This document shows positions 34,374 through 44,397 of a stretch of DNA of 64,000 nucleotides, one piece after another. The number at the start of each line of letters is the position of its first letter. The stretch's first letter is position 1. The DNA comes from Micromonospora nigra (GTDB lineage: Bacteria; Actinomycetota; Actinomycetes; Mycobacteriales; Micromonosporaceae), in contig NZ_FMHT01000003.1 of NCBI RefSeq assembly GCF_900091585.1, forward strand, positions 3,959,501 to 4,023,500, read 5' to 3'. The notes under the pieces are model-generated. The model saw nothing but the letters and a program-made list of their open reading frames with translations. It was not told where the DNA came from and ran no database searches. A program made the position numbers and the translations under genes.

Positions 34374-35786
34374 GTGACGACTCGTCGTACCAATGCCGGG
34401 GCCGACCAGACCCCGACCGCGACTGCCACCCGCCGGAGCGCCCGCAGCCGCCGCGCCGCGGCCGCAACGCCCGCGGACTCCCGGGAGCCTCGACCAGCCG
34501 GCCAGGCATTCGTCCTGGACACCTCGGTGCTGTTGTCCGACCCGGCGGCCTTCCACCGCTTCGCCGAGCACGAGGTGGTCCTGCCTCTCGTGGTCATCTC
34601 CGAGTTGGAGGGCAAGCGGCACCATCCGGAGCTGGGCTGGTTCGCCCGACAGTCCCTGCGCATGCTGGACGAGCTGCGGGTACGCCACGGCCGGCTGGAC
34701 CAGCCGGTTCCGGCCAACGAGGCCGGCGGCACCCTGCGGGTCGAGCTGAACCACACCGACGACGGGGTGCTTCCGCCCGGCTTCCGCACGGAGTCCAACG
34801 ACGCCCGGATCCTCTCGGTCGCCCTGAACCTGGTTGCCGAGGGGCACGACGTCACCCTGGTCAGCAAGGACATGCCGCTGCGGGTGAAGGCCGCCTCCGT
34901 CGGCCTGCGCGCCGACGAGTACCGGCACGGGCAGGCCAGCGACCCGACCTGGACGGGGATGTCCGAGCTGGAACTGGCCGAGGAGCAGATCGGTCGGCTG
35001 TACGCGGGCGAGTCGCTCGACGTGGACGCCGCCGCCGGCCTGCCCTGCCACACCGGGCTGGTGCTGCACTCCTCGCGGGGGTCGGCCCTGGGCCGGGTGC
35101 TGCCCGACAAGACCGTACGGCTGGTGCGCGGCGACCGGGAGGCGTTCGGACTGCACGGCCGTTCCGCCGAGCAGCGGGTGGCGCTGGACCTGCTGCTCGA
35201 CGAGTCGATCGGGATCGTCTCGCTCGGCGGCCGGGCGGGCACCGGCAAGTCCGCGCTCGCCCTCTGCGCCGGGCTGGAGGCGGTGATGGAGCGCCGCCGG
35301 CACAAGAAGGTGGTCGTCTTCCGTCCCCTGTACGCCGTGGGTGGCCAGGAGCTCGGCTACCTGCCCGGCTCCGAGTCGGAGAAGATGTCGCCGTGGGCCC
35401 AGGCGGTGTTCGACACCCTCGGCGCGGTGATCCACGAGAACGTCCTGGAGGAGGTGACCTCGCGGGGGCTGCTGGAGGTGCTGCCGCTGACCCACATCCG
35501 GGGTCGCAGCCTGCACGACGCCTTCGTCATCGTGGACGAGGCGCAGTCGCTGGAGCGGGGGGTGCTGCTGACGGTGCTGTCCCGGATTGGTCAGGGGTCC
35601 CGGGTGGTGCTCACCCACGACGTCGCGCAGCGGGACAACCTGCGGGTGGGGCGGCACGACGGCGTGACCGCGGTGATCGAGGCGCTGAAGGGCCATCCGC
35701 TCTTCGCGCACGTCACGCTCAGCCGTTCGGAGCGGTCCCCCATCGCCGCAATGGTGACGGATCTGCTGGAGGACATCCCGCTCTGA
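34374..35786 (+). CDS. phoH: PhoH family ATPase with N-terminal PIN domain (PhoH2)
   Basis: 470 residues. An Arg/Ala-rich leader (1-42) precedes a PIN ribonuclease domain (about 45-190: [13 protein letters not shown] with the first metal Asp at 49; [18 protein letters not shown]). The PhoH ATPase follows, with Walker [15 protein letters not shown] at about 285-298 and Walker [13 protein letters not shown]. Proteins of this PIN-PhoH type unwind and cut RNA. The GTG at 34374 is chosen because GGAG lies 7 nt upstream; another GTG in frame is at 34350. Confidence 0.9.
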   Translation: MTTRRTNAGADQTPTATATRRSARSRRAAAATPADSREPRPAGQAFVLDTSVLLSDPAAFHRFAEHEVVLPLVVISELEGKRHHPELGWFARQSLRMLDELRVRHGRLDQPVPANEAGGTLRVELNHTDDGVLPPGFRTESNDARILSVALNLVAEGHDVTLVSKDMPLRVKAASVGLRADEYRHGQASDPTWTGMSELELAEEQIGRLYAGESLDVDAAAGLPCHTGLVLHSSRGSALGRVLPDKTVRLVRGDREAFGLHGRSAEQRVALDLLLDESIGIVSLGGRAGTGKSALALCAGLEAVMERRRHKKVVVFRPLYAVGGQELGYLPGSESEKMSPWAQAVFDTLGAVIHENVLEEVTSRGLLEVLPLTHIRGRSLHDAFVIVDEAQSLERGVLLTVLSRIGQGSRVVLTHDVAQRDNLRVGRHDGVTAVIEALKGHPLFAHVTLSRSERSPIAAMVTDLLEDIPL

Positions 35787-35811
35787 TGCCCTTTTCGTGG
35801 GACTCCATGCG

Positions 35812-35836
35812 TATTATCTTAGTGACCCACATCACA
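35812..35836 (+). promoter_or_regulatory. -10 box and CRP-like operator upstream of the transglycosylase gene
   Basis: TATTAT (35812-35817) is the best -10 box in the 278-base gap. Immediately after it, AGTGA-CCCACA-TCACA (35821-35836) matches the CRP consensus TGTGA-N6-TCACA at 9 of 10 positions. If TATTAT is used, the site covers the transcription start and would repress; a downstream promoter would be activated. Further on are an inverted repeat TGAGGC/GCCTCA (35839-35866) and a hairpin CGTTCGTC-ACGC-GACGAACG (35921-35940). Confidence 0.45.
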
Positions 35837-36064
35837 AATGAGGCTCACCGTTTCCCAAGGGCCTCACTGTGCGCGATGGTGTCCTGCGGGCGCCCACGCA
35901 CCGGGCACACCACCGCTGATCGTTCGTCACGCGACGAACGGGACGCCGGTGCCGGTGCGTCGACGGTGACCGGTACGCCGGTCACGGGCGCCCGCAGCGC
36001 GCGTGCGGCCCGCTCTCCGGGCCGTCCCGCGCAGTGCCCATGCCCCCGACGAAGGGACCACTCC

Positions 36065-36748
36065 GTGAGTCGGCTCTCCCGCCGGTTCGCCGCCCGCGCG
36101 GCCGCCGTGGCGCTGCTCTCCGTGGGCGTCGCCGGCGGCTTCTACCTCGGCGAAGACGACCGCGAGTCAACCCGCCCGGGCCCGGCCGAGCACGTCGCCG
36201 GTGCCGTCGCGCAGGTGGACGTCGACTACCGCCAGGAACAGCGGGTCTCCCGCCAGGTGCGCACCGCCCGGCAGCAGGCCGCCGAGGTCCGCCAAGCCGC
36301 CCGAGCCGCTGCCGAGAAGGCCCGCAAGGCCGAGGTGGCCCGCAAGAAGGCGGCGGCGGAGAAGAAGGCCCGGGAGGCTGCGGCCAAGGCTGCGGCGGCT
36401 GCCAGCAAGCCGTACGACGGCCCGATCCCCGAGTCGTGCACCGAGTTCAGCGGCAACCGCGAGGTCGGCTGCGCGTTGATGCTCAAGGCCGGGTTCGGCA
36501 TCGACCAGTTCCCGTGCCTCGACAAGCTCTGGACCAAGGAGAGCGGCTGGAACCACAAGGCCCGCAACCCGTCGTCCGGGGCGTACGGCATCCCGCAGGC
36601 GCTGCCCGGCAACAAGATGGGCTCGGTCGGCAGCGACTGGCAGACCAACCCGGCCACCCAGATCACGTGGGGACTCGGCTACATCAAGGGCCGCTACGGC
36701 ACCCCCTGCAAGGCCTGGTCCCACTCACAGAACGTGGGCTGGTACTGA
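36065..36748 (+). CDS. Secreted transglycosylase-like protein
   Basis: 227 residues from a GTG with GAAGGGA upstream. A signal or anchor segment (about 9-28) is followed by a long Ala/Lys/Arg coiled coil (about 60-115) and a C-terminal lysozyme-like domain of 85 residues: FPCLDKLWTKESGWNHKARNPSSGAYGIPQALPGNKM contains the putative catalytic Glu (KESGW), ending WGLGYIKGRYGTPCKAWSHSQN. It resembles Rpf-related and Slt-like wall hydrolases of actinomycetes. The coiled coil may span the wall. A 278-base untranslated region with a CRP-like site lies upstream. Confidence 0.85.
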   Translation: MSRLSRRFAARAAAVALLSVGVAGGFYLGEDDRESTRPGPAEHVAGAVAQVDVDYRQEQRVSRQVRTARQQAAEVRQAARAAAEKARKAEVARKKAAAEKKAREAAAKAAAAASKPYDGPIPESCTEFSGNREVGCALMLKAGFGIDQFPCLDKLWTKESGWNHKARNPSSGAYGIPQALPGNKMGSVGSDWQTNPATQITWGLGYIKGRYGTPCKAWSHSQNVGWY

Positions 36749-36783
36749 GCCGGCCTGACTGCGATCGAGCCGGACCCGATCCG

Positions 36784-36824
36784 ACGGGGGCGGGGTGTGG
36801 ACGACGTCCACACCCCGCCCCCGT
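36784..36824 (+). terminator. Very strong hairpin terminator
   Basis: A perfect 19-bp stem (arms 36784-36802 and 36806-36824, loop GAC) starts 35 bases after the transglycosylase stop codon. No U-tract. Confidence 0.75.
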
Positions 36825-36914
36825 GTCGGAGGGCCAGCACACCGTCGCCACGTCGGGGACGACGGCCGCCGGCAGAAGTGGCGGTTGCGGCGGAATGCTG
36901 ATAGCTCTTGACGG

Positions 36915-37568
36915 GTGACCCTGCAACCCGGAAGCGGTGACCCGCACCGGTTCGGCACCGAGGCCTTCTACGGGTCCCTCGGCCGGGCCTTCGTCGCCAT
37001 GTGCGCCGTGGTGCCGGTCCTGTTCCTCATCGAGGCCGTCGACTACTGGCTGGGCGCCGGCTTCGACGCCGCTGCCGGCATCGCCCCCCAGCGCATCGAC
37101 GGGCTCGACGGGGTCTTCTTCTCACCGTTCCTGCACCACGGCTTCGACCACCTCTACAGCAACAGCATCCCGCTGATCCTGCTCGGCACCTTCGTCCTCG
37201 CCGCCGGTGCCCGCCGGTTCCTCTGGTCGACCCTGGTGATCGTCCTGGTCAGCGGGCTGGGTGTCTGGTTCACCGGGTCGCCCAACACCGTCGTGGTCGG
37301 CGCCAGCGGGGTGATCTTCGGCTATCTCGGCATCCTGCTCACCCGGGGCATCGTCGAACGCAGCTGGTGGAACTTCGCCGTGTTCCTGCTGGTGGGTCTC
37401 CTCTACGGCGGCCAGTTGGTCGGGGTCCTGCCGACCGACGCGCGCATCTCCTGGCAGGGGCACCTGTTCGGGCTGATCGGCGGCATCGTGGCGGCGGTCA
37501 TCTTCCGTCGCCGCCGCGACGACTCCGGGGGGCCCTACCGCTCGGAGTCCTCGCTCACCATGCCCTGA
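36915..37568 (+). CDS. Rhomboid family intramembrane serine protease
   Basis: 217 residues with six membrane helices. HHGFDHLYSN (74-83) supplies the oxyanion His/Asn, GASG with the catalytic Ser131 is in VVVGASGVIFGYLG, and His183 is in WQGHLFGLIGG, so the Ser-His dyad is intact. It cleaves membrane proteins within or near their helices; no substrate is apparent. The GTG at 36915 is taken as the start, just before the first conserved residues. Confidence 0.9.
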   Translation: MTLQPGSGDPHRFGTEAFYGSLGRAFVAMCAVVPVLFLIEAVDYWLGAGFDAAAGIAPQRIDGLDGVFFSPFLHHGFDHLYSNSIPLILLGTFVLAAGARRFLWSTLVIVLVSGLGVWFTGSPNTVVVGASGVIFGYLGILLTRGIVERSWWNFAVFLLVGLLYGGQLVGVLPTDARISWQGHLFGLIGGIVAAVIFRRRRDDSGGPYRSESSLTMP

Positions 37569-37670
37569 ACCACGCCGTACCGGGATGTCCTTGCCCCCGG
37601 GCAGGTGTCGGCCCTACTGTTCTGAAGATCAGCGCACGTTGATCCGTGGAGCGAAAGCGACGGTACGCCC

Positions 37671-38639
37671 ATGCGCGAGGTCGATGTCGCCGTGATCGGG
37701 GCCGGGCCGACCGGTCTCTTCGCCGCCTACTACGCCGGCTTCCGTGGGCTGTCCGTTGCCGTGGTCGACGCGCTGCCGGAGCCAGGTGGGCAGATCACCG
37801 CCATGTACCCGGAGAAGCTCATCCACGACGTGGCCGGGCTCCCCGCGGTCAAGGGGCGGGACCTGGTGGCCAACCTGGTCGCCCAGGCCGCCCCCTTCGA
37901 CCCCACCTACCTGCTCGGCACCCGCGCGGAGAAGCTCTCCCACGTCGACGGCCGCCCGGTGCTCGGGCTGGCCGGTGGTGAGCAGCTGACCTGCGGGGCC
38001 GTGATCGTCACGGGCGGGTTGGGCAGCTTCACGCCCCGACCGTTGCCCTGCGCCGACGGCGTTGCGGGCAGCAGCATCGTCTACTTCGTGCCCCAGCCGG
38101 CCGAACTCGCCGACCGGGACGTTTTGATCGTCGGCGGCGGCGACTCCGCCTTCGACTGGGCGGCCACGCTCGTGCCGATCGCCCGCTCGGTCACCCTGGT
38201 GCACCGGCGGGAGAAGTTCCGGGCCCATGCGGCGTCCGTGGCCCGCGTGCTGTCCATGCCGGTGCGGGTGGTGGTGAACGCCGAGGTGACCCGGCTGCAC
38301 GGCGAGGGCGAGATCACGGCCGCCGAGATCACCGTACGCGGTGGCGAGACCGAGACGCTGCCGGTCGACACGGTGGTGGCCGCGCTGGGCTTCACCGCCG
38401 ACCTCGGGCCGCTGGCCGAGTGGGGGCTGCGCCTGGACCGGCGGCACATCCTGGTGGACAGCGCGATGGCGACCAATCTGCCCCGCGTCTTCGCCGCCGG
38501 GGACATCACCGAGTACCCGGGCAAGGTGCGGCTCATCGCCACCGGCTTCGGCGAGGCCGCCACCGCCGTCAACAACGCGGCGGTGGCCATCGACCCGTCC
38601 GCGCACCTGTTCCCGGGGCACTCCTCCGACGGGACCTGA
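37671..38639 (+). CDS. Ferredoxin/flavodoxin--NADP reductase, thioredoxin-reductase type
   Basis: 322 residues. FAD fold VAVIGAGPTGLFAAYYAGFRG at the N terminus, PEPGGQITAMYPEKLIHDVAG, and a second Rossmann motif VLIVGGGDSAFDWA for NADPH. Thioredoxin reductase would have CxxC in that second domain; here none is present, which defines the TrxR-like ferredoxin-NADP reductases (YumC type). C-terminal AAGDITEYPGKVRLIATGFGEAATAVNNA binds FAD. It passes electrons between NADPH and ferredoxin. The ATG at 37671 is 102 bases after the rhomboid gene. Confidence 0.88.
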   Translation: MREVDVAVIGAGPTGLFAAYYAGFRGLSVAVVDALPEPGGQITAMYPEKLIHDVAGLPAVKGRDLVANLVAQAAPFDPTYLLGTRAEKLSHVDGRPVLGLAGGEQLTCGAVIVTGGLGSFTPRPLPCADGVAGSSIVYFVPQPAELADRDVLIVGGGDSAFDWAATLVPIARSVTLVHRREKFRAHAASVARVLSMPVRVVVNAEVTRLHGEGEITAAEITVRGGETETLPVDTVVAALGFTADLGPLAEWGLRLDRRHILVDSAMATNLPRVFAAGDITEYPGKVRLIATGFGEAATAVNNAAVAIDPSAHLFPGHSSDGT

Positions 38640-38737
38640 CGCCGACGACGGTGACCGGGCTTCCGGGCCGGCGAGGTGGCCTGCACAGCCGGGCCCGGCT
38701 GGGCGTCCGGAGCGTCGGCGACGGGCCGGTCGAGCGC

Positions 38738-39718
38738 TCAGCGGCGGATCCACCGGTGCCGGGGGCCGAGCGCCGCGATCGCGACGGCCATCAGGGTCAG
38801 GGCCGCGCCGAGCAGGGTCGTCGGCCCCGGGCGGGACGCTTCGGTGGGCAGGACGACGTCCAGCAGCACCGCGCCCACGATCTGCCCCGCGATGGTCGCC
38901 AGCCCCAGCAACAACACCCCGGTGAACCGGACGATCGCGGCGGCCACCGCGATGAACACGACGCCGATCGGCCCGCCCAGGTAGTACCAGAACTCGGGTG
39001 GCAGGCTGCCCGGCGGGCGGCCCCGGATCGCGAGGTCCACCGCGAACGCGACCAGCAGCGCCAGCGTACCGACGGTGAAGTTGACCAGCGTGGCGGTGAG
39101 CGCACTGCCGGCGGCCGCCCGCACCCGCCCGTTCACCGCCTGCTGCCAGGCGATCGCCACACCGGCCAGCAGCGGCAGTACGGCCAGCCCGAGGGTGCCC
39201 GGCTCGCCGAGGCGGTCACCCACGGCGAGCAGCACCGCCACCACGGTCAGCGCCGCGCCGGCCAGCCGCGATCCGGTGACCGGCTGGCGTCCCGCCGGAC
39301 CGATGCCGGCCCGGTCGACGGCCAGGCTGCTGCCCGACTGGCCGGCCACCACCGCGACGGTGAACACCGCCACGCCGAGGGTGCCGACCGTGACTCCCTG
39401 GGTCACCACCAGGAACGCGCCGCACATCCCACCGAGGCACTGCCAGGGGCGCAACGCACCCGAGACCAGCGCACGACGCAGGGTGAGCACGCCGCGTCGC
39501 CCGGCCGGCAGGGCGGGAACCAGCACCAGCAGCAGCACCAGGCCCACCCCGAACGAGATCACCGCGGTGGCGATGCCGTCGCCCAGGCGTACGCCCAGTG
39601 CGCCGTTGATCCGGGACTGCACGGCCACGGCCACCCCGGAGGCGAGGGCGACCGTCACGCCGGTCACCCGGCGGGCCGCCGACAGGGGCGGCAGGGCGGT
39701 CGTCCCGGCGGTGATCAC
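38738..39718 (-). CDS. DMT-superfamily membrane protein (DUF606/YdcZ-like, two repeats)
   Basis: 326 residues with about ten transmembrane helices in two homologous halves: [37 protein letters not shown] in the first and [32 protein letters not shown] in the second. The Gln-Ser/Ala-x-x-Asn-Gly motif is typical of the DUF606 branch of drug/metabolite transporters. Substrate unknown. Its GTG overlaps the stop codon of glpX (GTGA), so it is translated with glpX; that could point to a metabolite exporter linked to gluconeogenesis (inference). Confidence 0.82.
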   Translation of the reverse strand: MITAGTTALPPLSAARRVTGVTVALASGVAVAVQSRINGALGVRLGDGIATAVISFGVGLVLLLVLVPALPAGRRGVLTLRRALVSGALRPWQCLGGMCGAFLVVTQGVTVGTLGVAVFTVAVVAGQSGSSLAVDRAGIGPAGRQPVTGSRLAGAALTVVAVLLAVGDRLGEPGTLGLAVLPLLAGVAIAWQQAVNGRVRAAAGSALTATLVNFTVGTLALLVAFAVDLAIRGRPPGSLPPEFWYYLGGPIGVVFIAVAAAIVRFTGVLLLGLATIAGQIVGAVLLDVVLPTEASRPGPTTLLGAALTLMAVAIAALGPRHRWIRR

Positions 39719-40746
39719 TCCTGTTCGGCCAGGGGGCGGCCGTCGAAGTCGACAGCCGAGTAGAGGGCCAGCTTCTCCAGGCGGTGGTAGGAGTCGATCA
39801 CCCGGATGGTGCCGCTCTTCGAGCGCATGACGATCGACTGGGTGTACGCCCCACCGGCCCGGTAGCTCACCCCGCGCAGCAGGTCGCCGGAGGTGACGCC
39901 GGTGGCCACGAAGAAGCAGTTGTCCCCGGTGACCAGGTCGTCGGTGGTCAGCACGCGGTCGAGGTCGTGCCCGGCGGCCAGGGCCCGCTCCCGCTCCTGC
40001 GCGTCCTTCGGCCACAGCTTGGCCTGCAGCATTCCGCCCATGCACTTGAGGGCGCAGGCTGCGGTGATGCCCTCCGGGGTGCCGCCGATGCCCATCAGCA
40101 CGTCCACGTCCGACTCGCTCCGTGCGGTGGCGATCGCACCGGCGATGTCGCCGTCGGAGATGAACCGGATGCCGGCGCCGGTACGCCGGATCTGCGCCAC
40201 CAGGTCGTCGTGCCGGGAACGGTCGAGGACGCAGACGGTGACGCCCGACACGTCGGTGCCCTTGGCCCTGGCGATCCGCCGCAGGTTCTCGGTCGGCCCG
40301 GCCTCGATGTCGACCACGTCGGCGTACGCCGGACCCACGGCCAGCTTCTCCATGTAGAACACGGCGCTCGGGTCGAACATCGCACCCCGCTCGGCGACCG
40401 CGAGCACCGCCAGGGCGTTCGGCATGCCCTTGCTCATCAGCGTGGTGCCGTCGACCGGGTCGACCGCGACGTCGACCTCCGGGCCGGTGCCGTCGCCGAC
40501 CTCCTCGCCGTTGAACAACATCGGCGCGTTGTCCTTCTCACCCTCGCCGATCACCACCACGCCCCGCATCGGGATCGAGTTGATCAGCTTGCGCATGGCG
40601 TCGACGGCCGCCCCGTCGCCGCCCTCCTTGTCGCCCCGGCCGACCCAGCGGCCGGCGGCCATTGCCGCCGCCTCGGTGACCCGGACCAGGTCGAGGGCGA
40701 GGTTGCGGTCGAGATCCTGCGGGGTCCGCGTCGTGGTGTTCGTCAT
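39715..40746 (-). CDS. glpX: Fructose-1,6-bisphosphatase, class II
   Basis: 343 residues. GlpX blocks: [48 protein letters not shown] (metal-binding Asp residues), [20 protein letters not shown]. It removes the 1-phosphate of fructose-1,6-bisphosphate, the committed step of gluconeogenesis, and is the sole FBPase in many actinomycetes. GAGGAGG lies before the ATG. Together with pckG in this window it covers both ends of gluconeogenesis. A DMT transporter is translationally coupled downstream and a DUF4245 gene is divergent. Confidence 0.94.
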   Translation of the reverse strand: MTNTTTRTPQDLDRNLALDLVRVTEAAAMAAGRWVGRGDKEGGDGAAVDAMRKLINSIPMRGVVVIGEGEKDNAPMLFNGEEVGDGTGPEVDVAVDPVDGTTLMSKGMPNALAVLAVAERGAMFDPSAVFYMEKLAVGPAYADVVDIEAGPTENLRRIARAKGTDVSGVTVCVLDRSRHDDLVAQIRRTGAGIRFISDGDIAGAIATARSESDVDVLMGIGGTPEGITAACALKCMGGMLQAKLWPKDAQERERALAAGHDLDRVLTTDDLVTGDNCFFVATGVTSGDLLRGVSYRAGGAYTQSIVMRSKSGTIRVIDSYHRLEKLALYSAVDFDGRPLAEQE

Positions 40747-40907
40747 GACGGCTCCTCCTCGCGACGATGCGGGGTAGACCGGACCGGCGGGGCTCGGCGT
40801 CGCCCTGCCGGCTTTGTCGCTGATCCTCACACGATCGCCGACGCGGGGTGGGGGCGGGGCGGCGATGGCGTGGATACCGCCGGTCGGACGGCTGCCAGAA
40901 TGGCGAG

Positions 40908-41615
40908 GTGGAACCCGCACAGCCTGCCGACCGCGTACCCGCCGAGCACCCGTCGGCCGACGGCCAGCCGCCGGCCGACCGCCCGTCGCCGTCCGCGCCC
41001 GCCGACGGACCGGACCAGGCCGGCCCACCGGCCGCGCCCGGAGCGCTGCCGGTGGGCCCGGCGGAGACCGGCGAGTGGCCCGCGCCGCCACCCGCCGCCG
41101 ACCGCGGCAGGTCGGAACGGTCACCCAAGGACATGGCGATCTCGCTGCTGGTGCTGCTGATCCCGATCGCCCTGCTGCTCGCCTTCTACCGGGGCTTCCT
41201 CGGCGGAGACCAACCGACCACGGTCGACCCGGCACCTGCCGTCGACCAGGCCCGCTCGGCCGGGGCGTTCCCGGTGAGCGTGCCGAGCGGGCTCGGTGAG
41301 GACTGGCGCACCGTGCGGGCCGCCTACCGGACCGCAGACGGCGGCGCCATCCTGCGGATCGGGTACGTGACCCCGGAGGGGCGCGGCGCCCAGCTCGTGC
41401 AGAGCGACGTGCCGCCGGAGCAGCTGCTGCCCGCCGAGCTGACCGACGCGGCGCAGCCGCAGGGGCAGACCGACCTCGGTCCGCGCACCTGGCAGCGGTA
41501 CACCGCCCGGGGCAACGAACAGGCCCTGGTTCTCCTGGAGCCCGACCGTACCGTGATCGTGGTCGGTGACGCCCGGGACAACGAGCTGCGGGAGCTGGCC
41601 GGTTCCCTCGAATGA
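40908..41615 (+). CDS. DUF4245 family membrane-anchored protein
   Basis: 235 residues. A Pro/Ala-rich cytoplasmic leader of about 70 residues, a single transmembrane helix (about 79-95, [18 protein letters not shown]), and an extracellular DUF4245 domain of 130 residues ([44 protein letters not shown]). Function unknown; a DUF4245 gene is commonly divergent from glpX in actinobacteria, as here. The GTG has CAGAAT 6 nt upstream and no ribosome binding site, so a leaderless mRNA is likely. Confidence 0.8.
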   Translation: MEPAQPADRVPAEHPSADGQPPADRPSPSAPADGPDQAGPPAAPGALPVGPAETGEWPAPPPAADRGRSERSPKDMAISLLVLLIPIALLLAFYRGFLGGDQPTTVDPAPAVDQARSAGAFPVSVPSGLGEDWRTVRAAYRTADGGAILRIGYVTPEGRGAQLVQSDVPPEQLLPAELTDAAQPQGQTDLGPRTWQRYTARGNEQALVLLEPDRTVIVVGDARDNELRELAGSLE

Positions 41616-41801
41616 GACACGGCCAGCGGGCTCCCGGGCCGGCCGGTGGCCGCCGTTGGCTGCCCCTGGGCGTTCCGACGCCGGGACGCCGACCGCGCGG
41701 ACCGGACGACGGGTGATTGCCCGACGGCCGGGCAGGGAACAACAGGAGGTGGCATTCTCCGGCGCCACCAGATGCGTCGGGTGACCTCCTTGGAGAAGCG
41801 C

Positions 41802-42650
41802 ATGAAGGTTCGACGGCTGAGCGCCGGCCTGATGGCCGCCGCACTGTTCACTCCCGGCCTGGCCGCCTGCACCGCCGCCGACGACGGTCCGGCGGGCAGT
41901 TCCGCCTCGCCCACCACCGCCGCGCCCGCGACCGCGCCCACGTCGGGCGGACCGGTCGACGGCTCGGCCGAGCAGGCGCTGCTCGACTCGACCCGGGAGA
42001 TCAGCAACGGCAACTTCCGGTTCACCATGTCGGCTCTGGGCTCCACCACCGAGGGGCAGGTGCACGAGCCGAGCCAGAGCGCCGAGATCACTGTCCGCAT
42101 CGGCGAGCCGGGCGACGACCTGGCGATGAACCTCGACCTGATCCACACCCGGTCGGACAGCTGGGTCAAGGTCGACCTCGGTGGCGCGGCGGCCGGCAGC
42201 GTACCCGGCCTCGACAAGCTGAACCTCGGCAAGTACCAGCACCTCGACCAGAGCCGGATCAAGGGCGACCGGAACCTCGGCTTCGACTTCGACAAGGTCG
42301 ACCCGGCCGGCAGCGACGTGCTGATCCAGGGCATCACCGAGGCGCGGCGGACCGGCGACGGCACCTACGCGGGCACACTGGACCTGTCGAAGGCCGCCGA
42401 GGCCGGCTCGCTGGACCCCGCCACGATCACGGCGCTCGGCGGGCAGGCACAGGCCGTCCCCTTCACCGCCGAGCTCGACCCGCAGGGTCGGCTCAGCGAA
42501 CTGGTGCTGGAGATCCCGGCTGCCGGCCAGGTGGCGGCCCAGCAGATCCGGATGACCTACAGCGACTACGGCAACGCCACCGCGGCCCGGAAGCCGCCCG
42601 CGGACCAGGTCGTCGAGGCCCCGCCGGAGCTGTACAGCCTGGTGGACTGA
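41802..42650 (+). CDS. LppX/LprAFG-like lipoprotein
   Basis: 282 residues. A lipobox (GLAAC, Cys23) follows a basic signal sequence. After a Ser/Ala/Thr/Pro linker the domain shows the LppX/LprG pattern: [62 protein letters not shown]. Relatives carry lipids between membrane and cell wall in a hydrophobic cavity. TGGAGAAG lies before the ATG at 41802; an earlier ATG at 41772 is less likely because the signal peptide would then be displaced. Confidence 0.82.
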   Translation: MKVRRLSAGLMAAALFTPGLAACTAADDGPAGSSASPTTAAPATAPTSGGPVDGSAEQALLDSTREISNGNFRFTMSALGSTTEGQVHEPSQSAEITVRIGEPGDDLAMNLDLIHTRSDSWVKVDLGGAAAGSVPGLDKLNLGKYQHLDQSRIKGDRNLGFDFDKVDPAGSDVLIQGITEARRTGDGTYAGTLDLSKAAEAGSLDPATITALGGQAQAVPFTAELDPQGRLSELVLEIPAAGQVAAQQIRMTYSDYGNATAARKPPADQVVEAPPELYSLVD

Positions 42651-42779
42651 TGCGTGTGGGCCGGCCGCCGACACAGCGCGGAGCGCCGGCGGGCCCGCAC
42701 CGGGCCCGTCAGGATGACCGGGCCCGTGAGGAGCACCGGGTTGCCGCTCGCGGCGGCGACCGACGCGGCGGGCGTGCCG

Positions 42780-43013
42780 TCAGGAGGCGGAACCCTGGCG
42801 GGCGGGGTCCTGGCGGGCGGCGTCGATCCGGGCCCGGGCGCCGTCGAGCCAGCCCTGACAGACGTCCGCCAGTTCCTCCCCGCGCTCCCACAGCGCCAGC
42901 GACTCCTCCAGCGAGGTGCCGCCCGCCTCCAGCCGCTCCACCACCGACGCCAGTTCGGCGCGGGCCTGCTCGTAACTGAGCCGCTCGTCCGGCCCGGCGT
43001 TCTTGTCGCTCAT
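42780..43013 (-). CDS. xseB: Exodeoxyribonuclease VII small subunit
   Basis: 77 residues. YEQARAELASVVERLEAGGTSLEESLALWERGEELADVCQGWLDGARARID is the standard XseB helical pair. It binds the C-terminal part of XseA and stabilises the nuclease. The start could also be an ATG 9 bases upstream (43022); MSDKN is preferred by length. It lies 36 bases downstream of xseA in the same operon. Confidence 0.9.
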   Translation of the reverse strand: MSDKNAGPDERLSYEQARAELASVVERLEAGGTSLEESLALWERGEELADVCQGWLDGARARIDAARQDPARQGSAS

Positions 43014-43049
43014 CCCACCCATCTCAGCACACCCGGCTCCAGGGCCGTG

Positions 43050-44273
43050 TCAGGCGTCGACGGTGGCGGTGAGTTCCCCGTCGGCGAGGCGTACCCGCAG
43101 GGAGTCGCCGGCCGCGACGTCGCCGGCCGCGCGGACGACGTCGCCGTCGGCGCGCTGGACGATGGCGTACCCCCGGTCGAGGGTCGCGGCGGGCGACAGC
43201 GCCCGCAGCCGGGCGAGGGTGTGGCGCAGGTCGTCGTCGGCGGCGGCGAGCCGGTGGTCGAGGCAGCGCCCGGCGCGCAGGCGCAGCCCCGTCACGTCGA
43301 CGGCCCGCTGTTCCACCATGACCTGGGGCCGGGCGAGCACCGGTCGGGAGCGCAGCGCGTCGAGACGGTGGGTCTCCCGGTCGACCAGGTGACGGACGGC
43401 CCGTTCCAGCCGGTGACGGGCGTGGCCGATGAGGCGTACCTCCTCGGTGAGATCCGGCACCACCCGCTTGGCCGCGTCGGTGGGGGTGGACGCGCGGACG
43501 TCGGCGACGTAGTCGAGCAACGGGGTGTCCGTCTCGTGGCCGATCGCGCTGACCACCGGGGTACGACAGGCGAAGACAGCCCGGCACAGGGCCTCGTCCG
43601 AGAAGGGCAGCAGGTCTTCGATCCCGCCGCCGCCCCGGGCAATGATGATCACGTCGACGCCCGCGTCGGCGTCGAGGACCTTCAGCGCGTCGACGATCTG
43701 CGGCACCGCGCCCGGCCCCTGCACGGCGACGTTCACGGTACGGAAGTCCACGGCGGGCCAGCGGCGGCGGGCGTTGGTGAGCACGTCCCGTTCGGCGGCG
43801 CTCGCCCGGCCGGTGATCAACCCGACGCGGCGTGGCAGGAACGGTGGCCGCCGCTTGCGCGCCCGGTCGAACAGCCCCTCCGCGGCGAGCAGCTTCTTCA
43901 GTTTCTCCAGCCGGGCCAGCAGCTCGCCCAGCCCCACCTGGCGGATCTCGTCGGCCCGTAGGCTCAGCGTGCCGCGTGCGGCGTAGAACTCGGGTTTGGC
44001 GTGCAGCACCACCCGGGCGCCCTCCCGCAGCTCGGGCGCGCCGGTGTCGAGGACGTCCCGGTTGGTGGTGACGGTGAGGCTCAGGTCGGCCGACGGGTCA
44101 CGCAGGGTGAGGAAGACAGTGCTCGCTCCGGGGCGGCGGCTGATCTGCGCCACCTGCCCGTCCACCCAGACCCATCCGAGCCGCGCGACCCAGGCGCCGA
44201 TCTTCTGGCTGACCACCCGCACCGGCCACGGCTCGTCGGAGCTGCTCTTCCCGCCCGTCTCCGCCACACTCAC
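43050..44273 (-). CDS. xseA: Exodeoxyribonuclease VII large subunit
   Basis: 407 residues. N-terminal OB-fold ([32 protein letters not shown]), then the catalytic domain: [38 protein letters not shown] and [26 protein letters not shown]. The C-terminal half is helical and binds XseB. It degrades single-stranded DNA from both ends. The GTG has TAGGGT 6 nt upstream, so a leaderless mRNA is likely. Divergent from ispH. Confidence 0.93.
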   Translation of the reverse strand: MSVAETGGKSSSDEPWPVRVVSQKIGAWVARLGWVWVDGQVAQISRRPGASTVFLTLRDPSADLSLTVTTNRDVLDTGAPELREGARVVLHAKPEFYAARGTLSLRADEIRQVGLGELLARLEKLKKLLAAEGLFDRARKRRPPFLPRRVGLITGRASAAERDVLTNARRRWPAVDFRTVNVAVQGPGAVPQIVDALKVLDADAGVDVIIIARGGGGIEDLLPFSDEALCRAVFACRTPVVSAIGHETDTPLLDYVADVRASTPTDAAKRVVPDLTEEVRLIGHARHRLERAVRHLVDRETHRLDALRSRPVLARPQVMVEQRAVDVTGLRLRAGRCLDHRLAAADDDLRHTLARLRALSPAATLDRGYAIVQRADGDVVRAAGDVAAGDSLRVRLADGELTATVDA

Positions 44274-44279
44274 CCGCCC

Positions 44280-44391
44280 ACCCTACGGTCGCCGGCGGTG
44301 ATCAAGAAGTTCGCGTCTCCGGTGGGCGGGGCGGGCCGGGCTTGTGGTACCGGTCGCAGGCGCTGCCGACCGCGCGGGGGGCACGTACGAT
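44280..44391. promoter_or_regulatory. Divergent leaderless promoters of xseA and ispH
   Basis: TAGGGT (44285-44280, minus) and TACGAT (44386-44391, plus) each lie 6 nt before the GTG start of their gene. Between them is GATCAAGAAGTT (44300-44311), 11 of 12 bases identical to a repeat at the end of mfd (60656-60667). Confidence 0.5.
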
Positions 44392-44397
44392 GGGCGG

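Noticed and set aside
35787..36064. Possible ydaO (cyclic di-AMP) riboswitch before the transglycosylase gene
   Set aside because: Such elements precede wall-hydrolase genes in actinobacteria, but I could not find the conserved blocks of that riboswitch; only simple hairpins and a CRP-like site are visible.
42651..42779. Repeated CCGGGCCCGT motifs before xseB as a possible operator array
   Set aside because: Short GC-rich self-complementary words occur by chance at this composition; most likely part of the terminator between convergent genes.
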